A stretch of DNA of 64,000 bases from CAZIKB01 sp964539665 (GCA_964539665.1 CAZIKB010000018.1:1-64000); one strand, 5' to 3'. Numbered from the stretch's first letter, positions 43,488-53,800 are shown. The notes: a model not told the origin generated them from the letters alone. Translations and numbers: made by a program.

Positions 43488-46028
43488 ATGTTAAAAACGA
43501 TTTTTAATATCACTTTTTGCACTACGGGGCTTGTACTTTTATTACCTGTTTTTATTATCATTGCAATAGCTATCAAGCTTGGCAGTCATGGACCGATCTT
43601 TTTCAGACAGGAGCGAATAGGTTGTGGCGGCAAAATATTTCGTATTTTTAAATTTCGAACAATGATTCACAATGCAGAGAAAAATGGCTCTCGAATAACA
43701 GTTGAAAATGACAACCGAATTACAAACGTGGGTTGTTTTTTAAGAAAATATAAATTAGATGAACTTCCACAATTGCTCAATGTAATTTTCGGACAAATGA
43801 ATCTTGTCGGACCAAGGCCTGAATTGCCGTGTTACCGGGAATACTATTCTGGAGTTTTTGAAAAAGTGCTGAGTGTAAAGCCAGGAATTACAGATCCCGC
43901 TTCATTAAAATTTAGAAACGAAGCAGCGCTCATAAAAGATATATCTGATGCTGAAAGATACTATTTACAGCAAATTTTACCTGAAAAGCTCAAGTTGAAT
44001 TTAGCTTATGTTTCAAATTCGACTATATGGAAGGACATACACATTATACTATTGACGGTTTTTGTGTCGATTTTCCCTGATAGCTCGTCTCGTATTACAA
44101 TTTTACATGGAGGTAACTCGGTAATGGCCATTCATAATTGGATAATCGAAAAATTTTTTAAATATCTGAAAGGAAGACGCCGCTTATTTTTTAAAGTGAT
44201 TATTGATGCATGTTGTATATTGGGGGCGTATTATTTATCATTCTGGATTAGGTTTGAAGGAATTATTCCGGATTCTGAATTGACATTGTATTTTCAAAGT
44301 CTACCATTATTGCTGGTAATGACTCTGGGGTGCTTTTATATATTTAAGCTATACAAAGGACTATATGAATATTCCAGTATTAAAGATTTGTTGATGCTTA
44401 CTGTTGCTCACAGTACAGGTTGGGTTTTGTTTATTACGGTGAAATATTTTTTGCTTTTATTCAAAACACCAAGATCTGTATTGATTATTTATTTGTTGTT
44501 GGGATTTATTTTATTAGGAGGGGTTAGGTTTTCCTTTCGGGTGCTAAAAGAGATTATTGGAATTCCACATGGGAATCGCATCAGGGTATTAGTTGTTGGT
44601 GCTGGTGAAGCCGCAGAAATGATTATTCGTCAAATGAAATTAGATGCAAAGCTCGGTTATCACCCTGTTTGTTTGGTGGATGATTACCCGGATAAACGCA
44701 ATATTAGTATCCATGGAGTTTCTGTCCTTGGAACAACCGATGATATTTTAACTTTGGCGAAAAGCAAAAAGATTGATCAAATTATAATAGCAACTCCTTC
44801 GGCGACTGCTGTGCAAATGCGCAAAATAGTAACATTGTGCGAGCAAGCTGGGGTTAATTTTAAAACTGTCCCACATCCTCGTGAAATTATGAATGGTACG
44901 GTTAAACTCAATGAGTTACGCAGCGTGAAAATAGAGGATTTACTTGAAAGGGAACCGGTACTGACAGACGGTGAGGGGATCGGGACTTTCCTGAAAGGCA
45001 AAGTCATACTCGTTACTGGAGCTGGCGGTTCAATTGGGCAAGAGCTTTGCTTTCAGATAATGCAGTATGATCCTGCAAAGTTGGTCATGCTTGATCATTC
45101 AGAAAATAGTTTGTTTTATCTTGAAAACGATTTTAGAAGACAATGGGATGATGGCTTTATAGCTGTAGTGGGAGATGTGTGCGATTCCGCAAAAATAAAA
45201 CAGGTTGTGCTTGAACATCATCCCTCGGTTGTATTTCATGCTGCCGCTCATAAGCATGTACCACTCATGGAGATGAATCCAGAAGAAGCGATAAAAAATA
45301 ATCTTAAAGGCACTATGGTCGTGGCACAAGTCGCTAAAAAATATGACGTTTCCCTTTTCGTGCTCATATCTTCTGATAAAGCAGTAGAACCGGTAAATAT
45401 AATGGGCGCTTCAAAAAGATTAGCTGAGTTCTTTGTCCAGAATACTAATGGCAAAGGCAATACTAAGTTTACCACTGTGCGGTTCGGAAATGTATTGGGA
45501 AGCAATGGCAGTGTGGTGACATTATTCCAAAAACAGATTTCTCGCGGCGGACCGGTTACTGTTACAGATCCGGAAATGACACGTTATTTCATGACAATTT
45601 CAGAGGCGGTGACGTTGATTTTGCAGGCCAGCGCTATCTGTTATGGTGGTGAAACTTTTATCCTTGATATGGGAGAACCTATCAAAGTAGTTGACATGGC
45701 ACGTCATTTAATAAGTTTGTCAGGCCTTGAACCAGACCATGATATACATATTGAATTTACCGGCATTCGACCGGGTGAAAAAATGGATGAACAATTATGG
45801 CATGATAGCGAATATCCAGCAAAAACTCAGGTTGAAAAAATATTTGTTGCAAATACCAACGGTCATGCAAATGGCCATGATATAATGCTGGATTTGAAAA
45901 ATATCCTGCGATTAGCTGAAACGATGCAAAGACAGGCCATGTTTAGAAAAATCAATAAACTCATTCCGAGTTACAAACCTCAGAAAAAAGTGATAGTTGT
46001 TGACGAAAAAGAACCAACAGCAGTCTAA
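43488..46028 (+). CDS. Fused undecaprenyl-phosphate sugar-1-phosphate transferase / CapD-like 4,6-dehydratase
   Basis: Residues 1 to about 200 form a PglC/WcaJ-type sugar transferase with a membrane hairpin at 8-30, FRQERIG at 39-45, KFRTM at 55-59, KLDELPQLLNV at 89-99 and GPRPELP. Residues about 213-846 are a complete WbpM/PglF-type protein. This part has four membrane helices, a first Rossmann fold (VLVVGAGEAA), and a second with VTGAGGSIG, SSDKAVEPVNIMGASKR and the C-terminal RPGEKMDEQL. An ATG at 44124 with GGAGG at 44109-44113 marks the junction, so the second half may also be made on its own. Together with the DegT aminotransferase it would make and load a 4-amino-4,6-dideoxy sugar. 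These are normally separate proteins. Confidence 0.85.
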   Translation: MLKTIFNITFCTTGLVLLLPVFIIIAIAIKLGSHGPIFFRQERIGCGGKIFRIFKFRTMIHNAEKNGSRITVENDNRITNVGCFLRKYKLDELPQLLNVIFGQMNLVGPRPELPCYREYYSGVFEKVLSVKPGITDPASLKFRNEAALIKDISDAERYYLQQILPEKLKLNLAYVSNSTIWKDIHIILLTVFVSIFPDSSSRITILHGGNSVMAIHNWIIEKFFKYLKGRRRLFFKVIIDACCILGAYYLSFWIRFEGIIPDSELTLYFQSLPLLLVMTLGCFYIFKLYKGLYEYSSIKDLLMLTVAHSTGWVLFITVKYFLLLFKTPRSVLIIYLLLGFILLGGVRFSFRVLKEIIGIPHGNRIRVLVVGAGEAAEMIIRQMKLDAKLGYHPVCLVDDYPDKRNISIHGVSVLGTTDDILTLAKSKKIDQIIIATPSATAVQMRKIVTLCEQAGVNFKTVPHPREIMNGTVKLNELRSVKIEDLLEREPVLTDGEGIGTFLKGKVILVTGAGGSIGQELCFQIMQYDPAKLVMLDHSENSLFYLENDFRRQWDDGFIAVVGDVCDSAKIKQVVLEHHPSVVFHAAAHKHVPLMEMNPEEAIKNNLKGTMVVAQVAKKYDVSLFVLISSDKAVEPVNIMGASKRLAEFFVQNTNGKGNTKFTTVRFGNVLGSNGSVVTLFQKQISRGGPVTVTDPEMTRYFMTISEAVTLILQASAICYGGETFILDMGEPIKVVDMARHLISLSGLEPDHDIHIEFTGIRPGEKMDEQLWHDSEYPAKTQVEKIFVANTNGHANGHDIMLDLKNILRLAETMQRQAMFRKINKLIPSYKPQKKVIVVDEKEPTAV

Positions 46029-46339
46029 AGATTGGATATCCAACACTATAACATTTTTGACCAACAATTGGTTGTTTTCCATTTTTTGATTTCATCTGCA
46101 AATTTCCATTTAGCATTTTCTGTCTTATAATATTACCTCGTTTTTTGCTTTTCCAAATTTATCACCTCTTTTCTTGTTTCTAAAGTATTTCCCCCAGGAC
46201 ATTTTTTTAACAAAACCTGGCCTTGAATTCTTCGACAATTACTGAATCTAATCCAAAAACTACTTGACTTTTATTAACAAAAAGTTAAATTTGTATATTA
46301 TTATTTAAGCCGATTTCGAAAACGCTCTCTCAATTTTGA
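46029..46339. other. 311-base intergenic region, end of the glycan locus
   Basis: No coding frame is supported. A short stem, ACCAA-CAA-TTGGT at 46060-46072, is followed after 18 bases by a T run and may act as a weak terminator for the glycan operon. A palindrome TTGGATATCCAA sits at 46032-46043. The rest is AT-rich and contains the probable tRNA promoter near its right end. Confidence 0.4.
46274..46301 (+). promoter_or_regulatory. Candidate promoter for tRNA-Phe
   Basis: TTAACA at 46274-46279 and TATTAT at 46296-46301 are separated by 16 bases and lie 38 bases upstream of the tRNA. A TTGACT at 46264 is closer to the -35 consensus but is 24 bases from the nearby TATATT, which is too far. 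In AT-rich sequence such matches arise easily, so this is a weak call. Confidence 0.3.
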
Positions 46340-46412
<73 letters not shown>

Positions 46413-46419
46413 CCTAAAC

Positions 46420-46455
46420 AAGGCAACCTTGGTATAATCTATGTTGCCTTTTTTA
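46420..46455 (+). terminator. Rho-independent terminator after tRNA-Phe
   Basis: AAGGCAAC (46420-46427) pairs with GTTGCCTT (46443-46450) around a 15-base loop, followed by a T run (the stem's last Ts plus TTTT). It begins 8 bases after the tRNA and fits a single-gene tRNA transcript. Confidence 0.8.
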
Positions 46456-46478
46456 TTTTGTACCAGCAAGGTAAGTAA

Positions 46479-47153
46479 ATGCTAAAAAATAATACATTTC
46501 AAATTATTCTGTTATCTGGCTGTATTTTAATAGTGATTGCTTTGCTCTATCCAGCATCGTTCGCTCAAGAACCTGAAGATCAAATTAAGTATGAATATGT
46601 TTTTCCCGGAGCTGGTGAGAATTGCATTATTTGCGGCGTGGCTTTGACAGAAAATGATGTAGTATTAATTGTCCGTGGTAGAAGGATTCCGTTGAACAGG
46701 TCGATGGTTGATTCCTTTATGAATAATCAGGTATTTTTCTTTAATAAAGTTCAGCCAAAAGGTGCGTTATTTCAAGAAAATTTTGAAGCGCCGGCCGGTG
46801 TGGCGCAGGGTGGAATAAATTTAAGCTGGTTTCTGTTTGGATTATATGTTTTACTGGGTTTAATTTTCGGCGGATTAAGCGGCTACCACGCTATTTCGAA
46901 AGGACTGTCGCCATTGCCAAATTTTTTCTTTGGCTTTGTGTTTTCTGTCTTTGGATATATTTATGTCCGAACAAAACCTGCATTCGTGAACAAAGAAGAC
47001 ATTCCCAAAGGGCTGGTTAAGGTTCCCTCTACAAATTCTCCGGTACAGTGTTCAAGTTGCAAGCAAACTAATCATCCGAGCGCATGCCATTGTTCGGAGT
47101 GTGGAGCCGAGTTAAAGCCATTATACGAATCTGAGGTAACGAAGACGAAGTAG
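46479..47153 (+). CDS. Membrane protein with periplasmic CxxC and C-terminal zinc ribbon, function unknown
   Basis: I do not recognise a family. The 224-residue protein begins with a signal peptide or anchor (about 7-30, ending SFAQ). Residues 30-105 hold C49-x2-C52 in NCIICG and appear periplasmic. Two membrane helices follow at about 116-138 and 147-164. The C-terminal 35 residues contain C191-x2-C194 and C205-x2-C208, a zinc-ribbon-like knuckle with an extra C203. The C-terminal ribbon would be cytoplasmic or periplasmic depending on whether the first segment is cleaved. The neighbours (tRNA, redox fusion protein) give no clear role. Confidence 0.7.
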   Translation: MLKNNTFQIILLSGCILIVIALLYPASFAQEPEDQIKYEYVFPGAGENCIICGVALTENDVVLIVRGRRIPLNRSMVDSFMNNQVFFFNKVQPKGALFQENFEAPAGVAQGGINLSWFLFGLYVLLGLIFGGLSGYHAISKGLSPLPNFFFGFVFSVFGYIYVRTKPAFVNKEDIPKGLVKVPSTNSPVQCSSCKQTNHPSACHCSECGAELKPLYESEVTKTK

Positions 47154-47155
47154 GC

Positions 47156-47272
47156 AATTGAGGTATAGGGTATAAGGTATTAGGAAATAAGGTGATAAGT
47201 ACAGGACTGACTCCTTACAATATTGCCTAATGGGAACTCAGCTTTACTAAGCTTTGAAAGTTTTGTAAAGCT
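47156..47272. repeat. GGTATAGGGTATAAGG repeat tract and hairpin
   Basis: Just after the stop, GAGGTATAGGGTATAAGG continues into TATTAGGAAATAAGG, a low-complexity tract of near-repeats. Further on, AGCTTTAC (47240-47247) and GTAAAGCT (47265-47272) form a perfect 8-base stem with a 17-base loop. No coding sequence is seen. The hairpin has no T tract, so it is not a standard terminator. Confidence 0.5.
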
Positions 47273-47332
47273 CCATATACCTGTAATTTGTTCACTCGAA
47301 CTTGTGGTAAAATTCAAAACTCTATCTGAAAC

Positions 47333-49651
47333 ATGATTAAAGAAAAAATAATCGACATTTTACATTCCGGCAGCAGCCAAAATGAGCGTCCCTATTTAAA
47401 AAAGTACAACGAAAGCAACATTCCGGGTTTGTATATCATCGGGGATTTAGCTGGAGCGCCAGTTATAAAATACGCCATGGCGCAGGGATATGACGTTATC
47501 GAGCACATTGCGTCCTTACCGGGCGCCAAAATCGATGGGGGAGAGGACTATTTTGATGTGATAATTATCGGTGGCGGTGCGGCTGGTTTGAATGCTGCTT
47601 TACAAGCAAAAGAACGTGGTTCGCGTTACTTACTCCTCGAAAAAGAAAAAATTGCCAATACAATAGAAAACTTTCCTGAGGGTAAATGGGTGTATGCTGA
47701 GCCGGACAGTCAGCCACCCAAAGGCAAACTTTGGCTTGATGGCGCCTGCAAGGAAGATTTAATCAAACGCTGGCATCAAATCATAAAAACTAATCAGCTA
47801 AATGTTCAGACAAGTGAGGGTGTGACTGGATGCGAGAAAAAAGATGGGCTGTTTCATATCACAACGGATAGCGGCAAGTATCGCGGTAAGTCCGTGGTTT
47901 TGGCTACAGGACAGCGGGGCAACCCGCGTAAGCTGAATGTTCCGGGAGAAGACCGCAACCATGTTTATCATCGCCTGTATTCACCGCGTAAATACAAAAA
48001 CGAAAGCATCCTGATCGTCGGAGGAGGCAACAGCGCCGTGGAAGCGGCTATTACTTTGAGCGAACAAAATAAGGTTGTTCTATCCTATCGCGGCGGTGAA
48101 TTCAGTCGCATTTTTAAAGACAATGAAGCAAAGCTGAATGAGCTAATCACCGCCGGAAAAATTGAACCTGTCTTAAATTCAAAAGTAACAGAATTCGCTG
48201 ACCAGGAAGCAATGCTAAAAGTCACTGGTGACGGCTCTGAAGAAACACGCAAGATCGCTTACGATTATGCCTTTGTCTTGATTGGCGCAGACGTTCCTCG
48301 CAAATTTTTGAAGTCTCTGGGACTTAAAATGGAAAATGAGTGGGAGGGGAGCGTCCTGCGTGCGGCTGGTCTTACTTTACTCGGACTCATTGGCCTTTGG
48401 ATTTTCGGTATACGACTTGGTGCGCAGCCAGCCTTACTCGGAGTAGATCTTTCTTTCATTCCAGGCTGGTTTGGAGTAATCACCTCGGCGGTTGGCCTAT
48501 TCGGATTAATTCGGACCGGCATAAAAGGCGATCGTTTTGCCTGGTTGGGAGTATCATTTTTTATCTGGTACACAGTTTACGGGGTCAAAGTCGGCGCGGG
48601 TGAGGAGTTCTGGCCCTATCGGAACTGGGGTTATAAATTCCTTTCATTTTTTGATAAATCCTGGTCATTTTGGTACACGGTTTTATATACAACCTTAATG
48701 ACAGTGTTTGGCCTGGAGGCGCTGAAACGATGGGGTCTGAATCTAAAGGATAAATTCCAAATCTGGCGCTATGTCAGTCTGATAGGTTTCCAATGGATAT
48801 TCTTTTTCCTGATTCCTGAGTTTCTTTTTCAGCTTGCGGTTAAATATCAATGGGTAGGTGAGACTCTGGCGTCTGACCCAACATTTGCAGAGCAAGCCTG
48901 GCGCAGTTACGGTATTATTTACGCCTGGCCACTATTCTTTTACACATTCTTTTACAATCCGCATCAAATCTGGGTAGTCTGGGGAATTCTCCTGATTTTT
49001 GTCATTATACCAGTGCTCGTGGTATTTCATGGAAAACGCTATTGTTCCTGGATTTGCGGCTGCGGTGGATTGGCCGAAACCTTCGGTGATCGTTGGCGGC
49101 ACCTGGCTCCTAAAGGTAAAACTTCCATCAAATGGGAGTGGATGAATTTCGTTGTATTAATTTTTGCGGCGGTTGTCACCGTGTTGGTTTTAGGAAAAGA
49201 TATTTATGCGGCCATCAGGGGTACGGCAGATTTGGGAATCAGCATATACCGCATTCTTGCTGACGTCTGGTTGGTTGGGATTTTGCCAGTCACTTTATAT
49301 CCATTCCTGGGAGGTAAAGTCTGGTGTCGCTACTGGTGCCCTCTGGCAAAGCTGATGCACATACAATCTGAATGGTTCACGAAACTTAAAATGAGTAAAT
49401 TTAAAATCGTTGCCAATGATAAATGCATCGCTTGTTACGAATGTTCGCGCAATTGCCAGGTGGGGATTGATGTTATGAGTTATGCTTTGAAGCAACAAGA
49501 CCTTGATAACGCAACCAGCTCCTGCATTGGCTGCGGTATCTGTGTTACGGTTTGCCCCATGGATACTCTCAGTTTTGGTAAGCAGGCGCTCGTCTCTGGT
49601 TCAGCGCCCGCGAAACTCACCATTGGAAAAGAACATGTGGCCTTGACCTGA
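47333..49651 (+). CDS. FAD/NAD(P) oxidoreductase fused to NapH/NosR-like Fe-S membrane module
   Basis: The 772-residue protein joins two redox units. Residues about 74-325 are a thioredoxin-reductase-type flavoprotein with FAD loop GGGAAGLNAA at 80-89 and NAD loop GGGNSAVEAA at 230-239. It lacks the CxxC of thioredoxin reductase. Unusually, a PGLYIIGDLAGAP stretch, normally near the end of such enzymes, lies at 31-43. From about 343 there are several membrane helices. The NapH-type CSWICGCGG and CRYWCP motifs follow, then two [4Fe-4S] sites, CIACYECSRNC and CIGCGICVTVCP. This predicts electron flow between NAD(P)H, flavin, Fe-S and quinone across the inner membrane. The physiological partner is unknown. 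Confidence 0.85.
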   Translation: MIKEKIIDILHSGSSQNERPYLKKYNESNIPGLYIIGDLAGAPVIKYAMAQGYDVIEHIASLPGAKIDGGEDYFDVIIIGGGAAGLNAALQAKERGSRYLLLEKEKIANTIENFPEGKWVYAEPDSQPPKGKLWLDGACKEDLIKRWHQIIKTNQLNVQTSEGVTGCEKKDGLFHITTDSGKYRGKSVVLATGQRGNPRKLNVPGEDRNHVYHRLYSPRKYKNESILIVGGGNSAVEAAITLSEQNKVVLSYRGGEFSRIFKDNEAKLNELITAGKIEPVLNSKVTEFADQEAMLKVTGDGSEETRKIAYDYAFVLIGADVPRKFLKSLGLKMENEWEGSVLRAAGLTLLGLIGLWIFGIRLGAQPALLGVDLSFIPGWFGVITSAVGLFGLIRTGIKGDRFAWLGVSFFIWYTVYGVKVGAGEEFWPYRNWGYKFLSFFDKSWSFWYTVLYTTLMTVFGLEALKRWGLNLKDKFQIWRYVSLIGFQWIFFFLIPEFLFQLAVKYQWVGETLASDPTFAEQAWRSYGIIYAWPLFFYTFFYNPHQIWVVWGILLIFVIIPVLVVFHGKRYCSWICGCGGLAETFGDRWRHLAPKGKTSIKWEWMNFVVLIFAAVVTVLVLGKDIYAAIRGTADLGISIYRILADVWLVGILPVTLYPFLGGKVWCRYWCPLAKLMHIQSEWFTKLKMSKFKIVANDKCIACYECSRNCQVGIDVMSYALKQQDLDNATSSCIGCGICVTVCPMDTLSFGKQALVSGSAPAKLTIGKEHVALT

Positions 49652-49755
49652 ACCATTAACTTCTTCTATTTATGTTATTGATTTAGTAAGATAAATTAGT
49701 TATTTTTAATTCATAATCCTGAATAATAAATTTTCTTAGACAAAAATAAGTGACC

Positions 49756-50736
49756 ATGATTCTTGTAGGTGACATAGGCGGAACAAAAACGCGATTGGCT
49801 GTGTATGAGCGTGACAACGGCCAGATGGTTCGTCAGGACATCGAAACATTTGCAAGTAGTGAATTCCCCAGATTGGAAGACGTCATTTGTCTTTTTTTAA
49901 ATAAACGTAATATAGCTATTCAAACCGCCTGTTTCGGCGTTCCCGGACCCGTTGCAAATGGAATGACGCAAGCCACCAACCTGCCATGGCGACTTAACGA
50001 AAAAAAAATTGCTGAATTGACTCGTATAAACAAAGTTAAGCTTGTAAATGATCTGGTAGCTACAACTACAGCTGTGCCGCATCTTGGTCTTGACGATCTT
50101 GTTGTCCTTCATAAAGGTGAAGGCGGCCTGAAAAACGAAGCTCCGCGTGCTGTAATTGCGCCTGGCACCGGCTGTGGTCAGGCATATTTAACCCACGATG
50201 CCGGCCAGTTCCACGTTCACGCCTCAGAAGGCGGACACGCAGATTTTGCCCCGAATTCTGAAATTGAAATTGAGCTGTTGAAATACTTACAATCTAAAGT
50301 TGGGCGTGTGAGTTATGAACGTGTTTTGTGTGGGCCTGGTCTGGTAAATATCTATGAATTTCTAAAAAACAAAGGCTATGCTCTGGAGCCTGCAGAGCTC
50401 AGGGATAAATTACAAAAGGAGGATGCAGCAGCGGTTATATCGCGTTTCGGGCAGTCTGGAGAATACGATATTTGTGTCAAAGCGCTGGACATTTTTGTTT
50501 CCGTTCTGGGTGCTCAGGCCGGCAATCTTGTTTTAACCTTGTTGGCTACCGGCGGCATTTTTCTTGGTGGAGGTATTCCACCGAAAATTATTAAGAAATT
50601 GTCTGACGGTACATTTGTTAAAGCTTTTTTAAATAAAGGCAGGTTGTCAAATTTAAATAAAAAAACGTCATTGTATATTATAAAAGATGATCATGTTGCC
50701 CTGCTTGGCGCGGCATATTTTGCATCAACACTTTAA
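49756..50736 (+). CDS. glk: Glucokinase
   Basis: The 326-residue protein matches the bacterial Glk family (PF02685) and phosphorylates glucose with ATP. It begins with the phosphate loop LVGDIGGTKTRLAVYE. FGVPGPVANG, ATNLPWRL and VKLVNDLVAT (catalytic aspartate in the ND pair) follow, then APGTGCGQA, SEGGHADFAP, a glucose-contacting glutamate, and a final GGIFLGGGIPPKI. An in-frame GTG at 49750 is possible, but ATG at 49756 gives the family-typical start. It is separate from the glycan locus but supplies glucose-6-phosphate, a precursor for the nucleotide sugars. Confidence 0.9.
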   Translation: MILVGDIGGTKTRLAVYERDNGQMVRQDIETFASSEFPRLEDVICLFLNKRNIAIQTACFGVPGPVANGMTQATNLPWRLNEKKIAELTRINKVKLVNDLVATTTAVPHLGLDDLVVLHKGEGGLKNEAPRAVIAPGTGCGQAYLTHDAGQFHVHASEGGHADFAPNSEIEIELLKYLQSKVGRVSYERVLCGPGLVNIYEFLKNKGYALEPAELRDKLQKEDAAAVISRFGQSGEYDICVKALDIFVSVLGAQAGNLVLTLLATGGIFLGGGIPPKIIKKLSDGTFVKAFLNKGRLSNLNKKTSLYIIKDDHVALLGAAYFASTL

Positions 50737-50841
50737 GCTGATTTAATGAAGTGTGCTGAACTGCTTTGAAAATATCCCACTATTTTGGATTGATATTTGA
50801 AAAACAAAACAGGACATACGATTTTATCGCCAGATTACGTG

Positions 50842-53800
50842 ATGACCAGGTTTCGTCTCGTTTCCAACTCGCTGGTATTTTTAATTTCGGTATTTATTCT
50901 AATTGCAAGCCAGGTATTCGCCAGACAAGTCAGCCAGTTGCAAGACTCGATAACTACGCAGCAAGACTCTTCACAAGTAACAACTTTAAAAGATAGCACA
51001 TTTCAAAATAAAGCTCAAAAAGATAGTTCCAAAAACCAGAGTCCTAATAAAAGTAAAGAAATTGAATTCAAGGATATGATTACTTTAGGCGCATTTCTTG
51101 TTGCATTAGCAGGCCTATTTTTTGGCATTTATAGACATAGAAAAAGCATTGAGACTGCCAAAAAAATTGAACAGGCCAAACAGGAAGTGCAAGAAGAATA
51201 TGAAAAAAAGCTAATGGACCTACGATTGGAAGGTGCCAAAAAGTTTGAAATTGCAAAAATGCAGGCGAAAGATGAACATGAAGAACAAAAACAGTTCAGA
51301 CATGCCCAGACCGCTGAAGAGCAGTACACCGAAGCCCTAAAGGAAGAGCTTGGCAGCATTCGCTTGCTCGGTTCACCGGATATTGAAAATGTGCCGGTTA
51401 ATTTGCTGGATGCGTTTGTCTCCCTGGATATTTCTGAATCCTGGCGCAGCGAAAAACGGTTCCAGTCATGTGAAATGTCAGCACAACCGCTGGAAGACCG
51501 ACATTCCAGCCCGGAAGAAGTGCTGCAAAGAGCTTTCAAATATTTTCGTTTGCTCCTGATAATTGGCGATCCCGGTTCAGGTAAAACCACTTTAATGAAA
51601 TATTATGCCATGAGTTGTCTCAGGAACCATGACTATAATAAATTTGGATTTGATGAGCCAATCCTGCCCATTTATTTTCCCCTGCGTGAATTGGAACCCA
51701 AGGATGGCAAGCCGGCTTCTCTGCCAAAAAATCTGGCGAAATGGGCGAAGGACCACGTTTTAAATGTTTCAGAGGAAGATTTTTTCAACTGGCTGCACAA
51801 CCGTAAAACTCTAATTCTGCTGGACGGCCTGGATGAAATCAGCAATTTAAAGCAGCGACGCCGCGTTTGTGAGTGGATTGACCATACCTGCGCCGGTCTC
51901 AAACAAGCCCGGTTTGTAGTTACGTCCCGCTGGACGGGCTACCGCAAATCTGATGGTGTGGAATTGGAATTTGATCATCTGCGTGCGGATGTGCGGGATT
52001 TTTCGCCGCAACAGCAGCAAGACTTTCTAACCAAATGGTTTCGTGCTGTATATCAACGCAAATACGATGGCAAGGATGAGCCACAAAATGAATGGATTGA
52101 GCGGCAAATTAAACTCGCCGATGAAAGGGTTAAAAAAGTAATTGATTTTTTACAAGACGAAAAAAATAAAGGACTGCGACAGCTTGCAGCGGTGCCTATG
52201 CTGCTGCAAATTATGGCCATCCTCTGGCAGGAGCGGGACGTTCTGCCGGACAGCCGCTCTGAATTGTACAATGCTTCATTGAATTACCTGCTGGATTTTA
52301 GAGATAAACGCCGCAATTTGTCGCGGGTTCTACCTGCGGAAAAAGCCCGCCGGGTGCTTTCTCCAACTGCCCTCTGGATGCAGGATACCTTGCAGAAAGA
52401 CGAAGCACCCAAAAATGAGGTGCACAGCGAGATGCAGCCCATTCTTGATACTATGGAAAATCAGCCGAAAGCGGAGACTTTTTGCCAAAATCTAATAGAC
52501 CGGGCCGGGTTGCTTGCTGACTATGGGGACAAGGATTACATTTTCCGGCACAAATCTTTTCGCGAATATTTGGCCGGTATTCAACTCATGAAAGAGAGTA
52601 AACGGGAAGAATGGCTTCAAAAACTCATAAGACATTTTGGTGAGGACTGGTGGGAGGAGCCGTTGCGCTTCTTCATGTGCGAGGCAGACGATGCTGTTTT
52701 CGATAAGTTCATACAGCTTTTCTTTCAGTCAGATAAAAGCAGAGACCTGGATCAAAAAGAGCAGAATTTATTGCAAACCCTGGTGCGGGAAGCGCCGCAG
52801 AAAAAGGTTACTGCTTTAGGGCAAAAGTTAATGGCGGAAGATGCCAACGATAACCAGAAAAGATACATACTCGAATGCCTGAAAAATATTGAGATGCCGG
52901 CAGCTAAGAAACAGGTCAAAATATTTTTGGATAAGAAGCACGGGAATGACGCCACGCTGAGTTATGCAAAAGAAGTAGTCCAGCCCAAACCAGTGCAGAA
53001 AGAAAAACTTGTAGATATCTTTGCTGAAGATACAAAATCGTTTCAAAATGACGTTGAAGATGGCGCGACTTATATTATCATTCCGGCTGGGGAATTCACT
53101 TTTTCAGTGACGGAGGGAAAAGAACCGGTTCCCAAAATAGCGTTAGCCAAATACCCGGTTACCAACAAACGCTACCGACGCTTCCTTGCCTATCTGTCAG
53201 GTAAAAGTAGTGAGTTCCAGCGCATTTTACCGCTTACTGTATTTACTGAAAAACTGCTTGAATTTGCCGATACAATAAAAGATGTCATATCCTACCTGGG
53301 CTGGGATGCCAAATCATGGCCGCAGAGACTGCGTTCTCAAGAGGATGAAAATAAACGCTTTAACGACGAAGATCAACCGGTTGTCAGCATAACCTGGTTT
53401 GCAGCCCGCGTTTACTGTTTCTGGCTTTCCTGTCTCGAACAGGTACAGGTGGCCGATAAAAATTTGCAGGATTTAGAAAAAATAGCCATTATGTACCGCC
53501 TGCCAAATGAGCTGGAATGGGAATGGGCTGCAGCGGGGCGTGAACCGGATGGTTCACTGCGTGAGTATCCCTGGCCGAAGGAAAAAGGTGAACCAAATGA
53601 GAAACTTGCTAATTATAATAGAAATGTCGGAGCTACTACCCCGGTCGGGCGTTATACCGAAGGCGCCACTCCCGAAGGACTCGTGGACCTGGCGGGTAAT
53701 GTCTGGGAGTGGATGGAAAACTGGTACGATGACCGAGAGGATGCGCGCGCGTTGCGTGGCGGCTCTTGGCTCAACGGCTCAGACTATCTACGCTGCGATT

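Noticed and set aside
51129..51590. A 153-codon minus-strand frame opposite the NACHT gene
   Set aside because: It is an antisense shadow of the coiled-coil and Walker A region. Serine/cysteine-rich composition is typical of such shadows.
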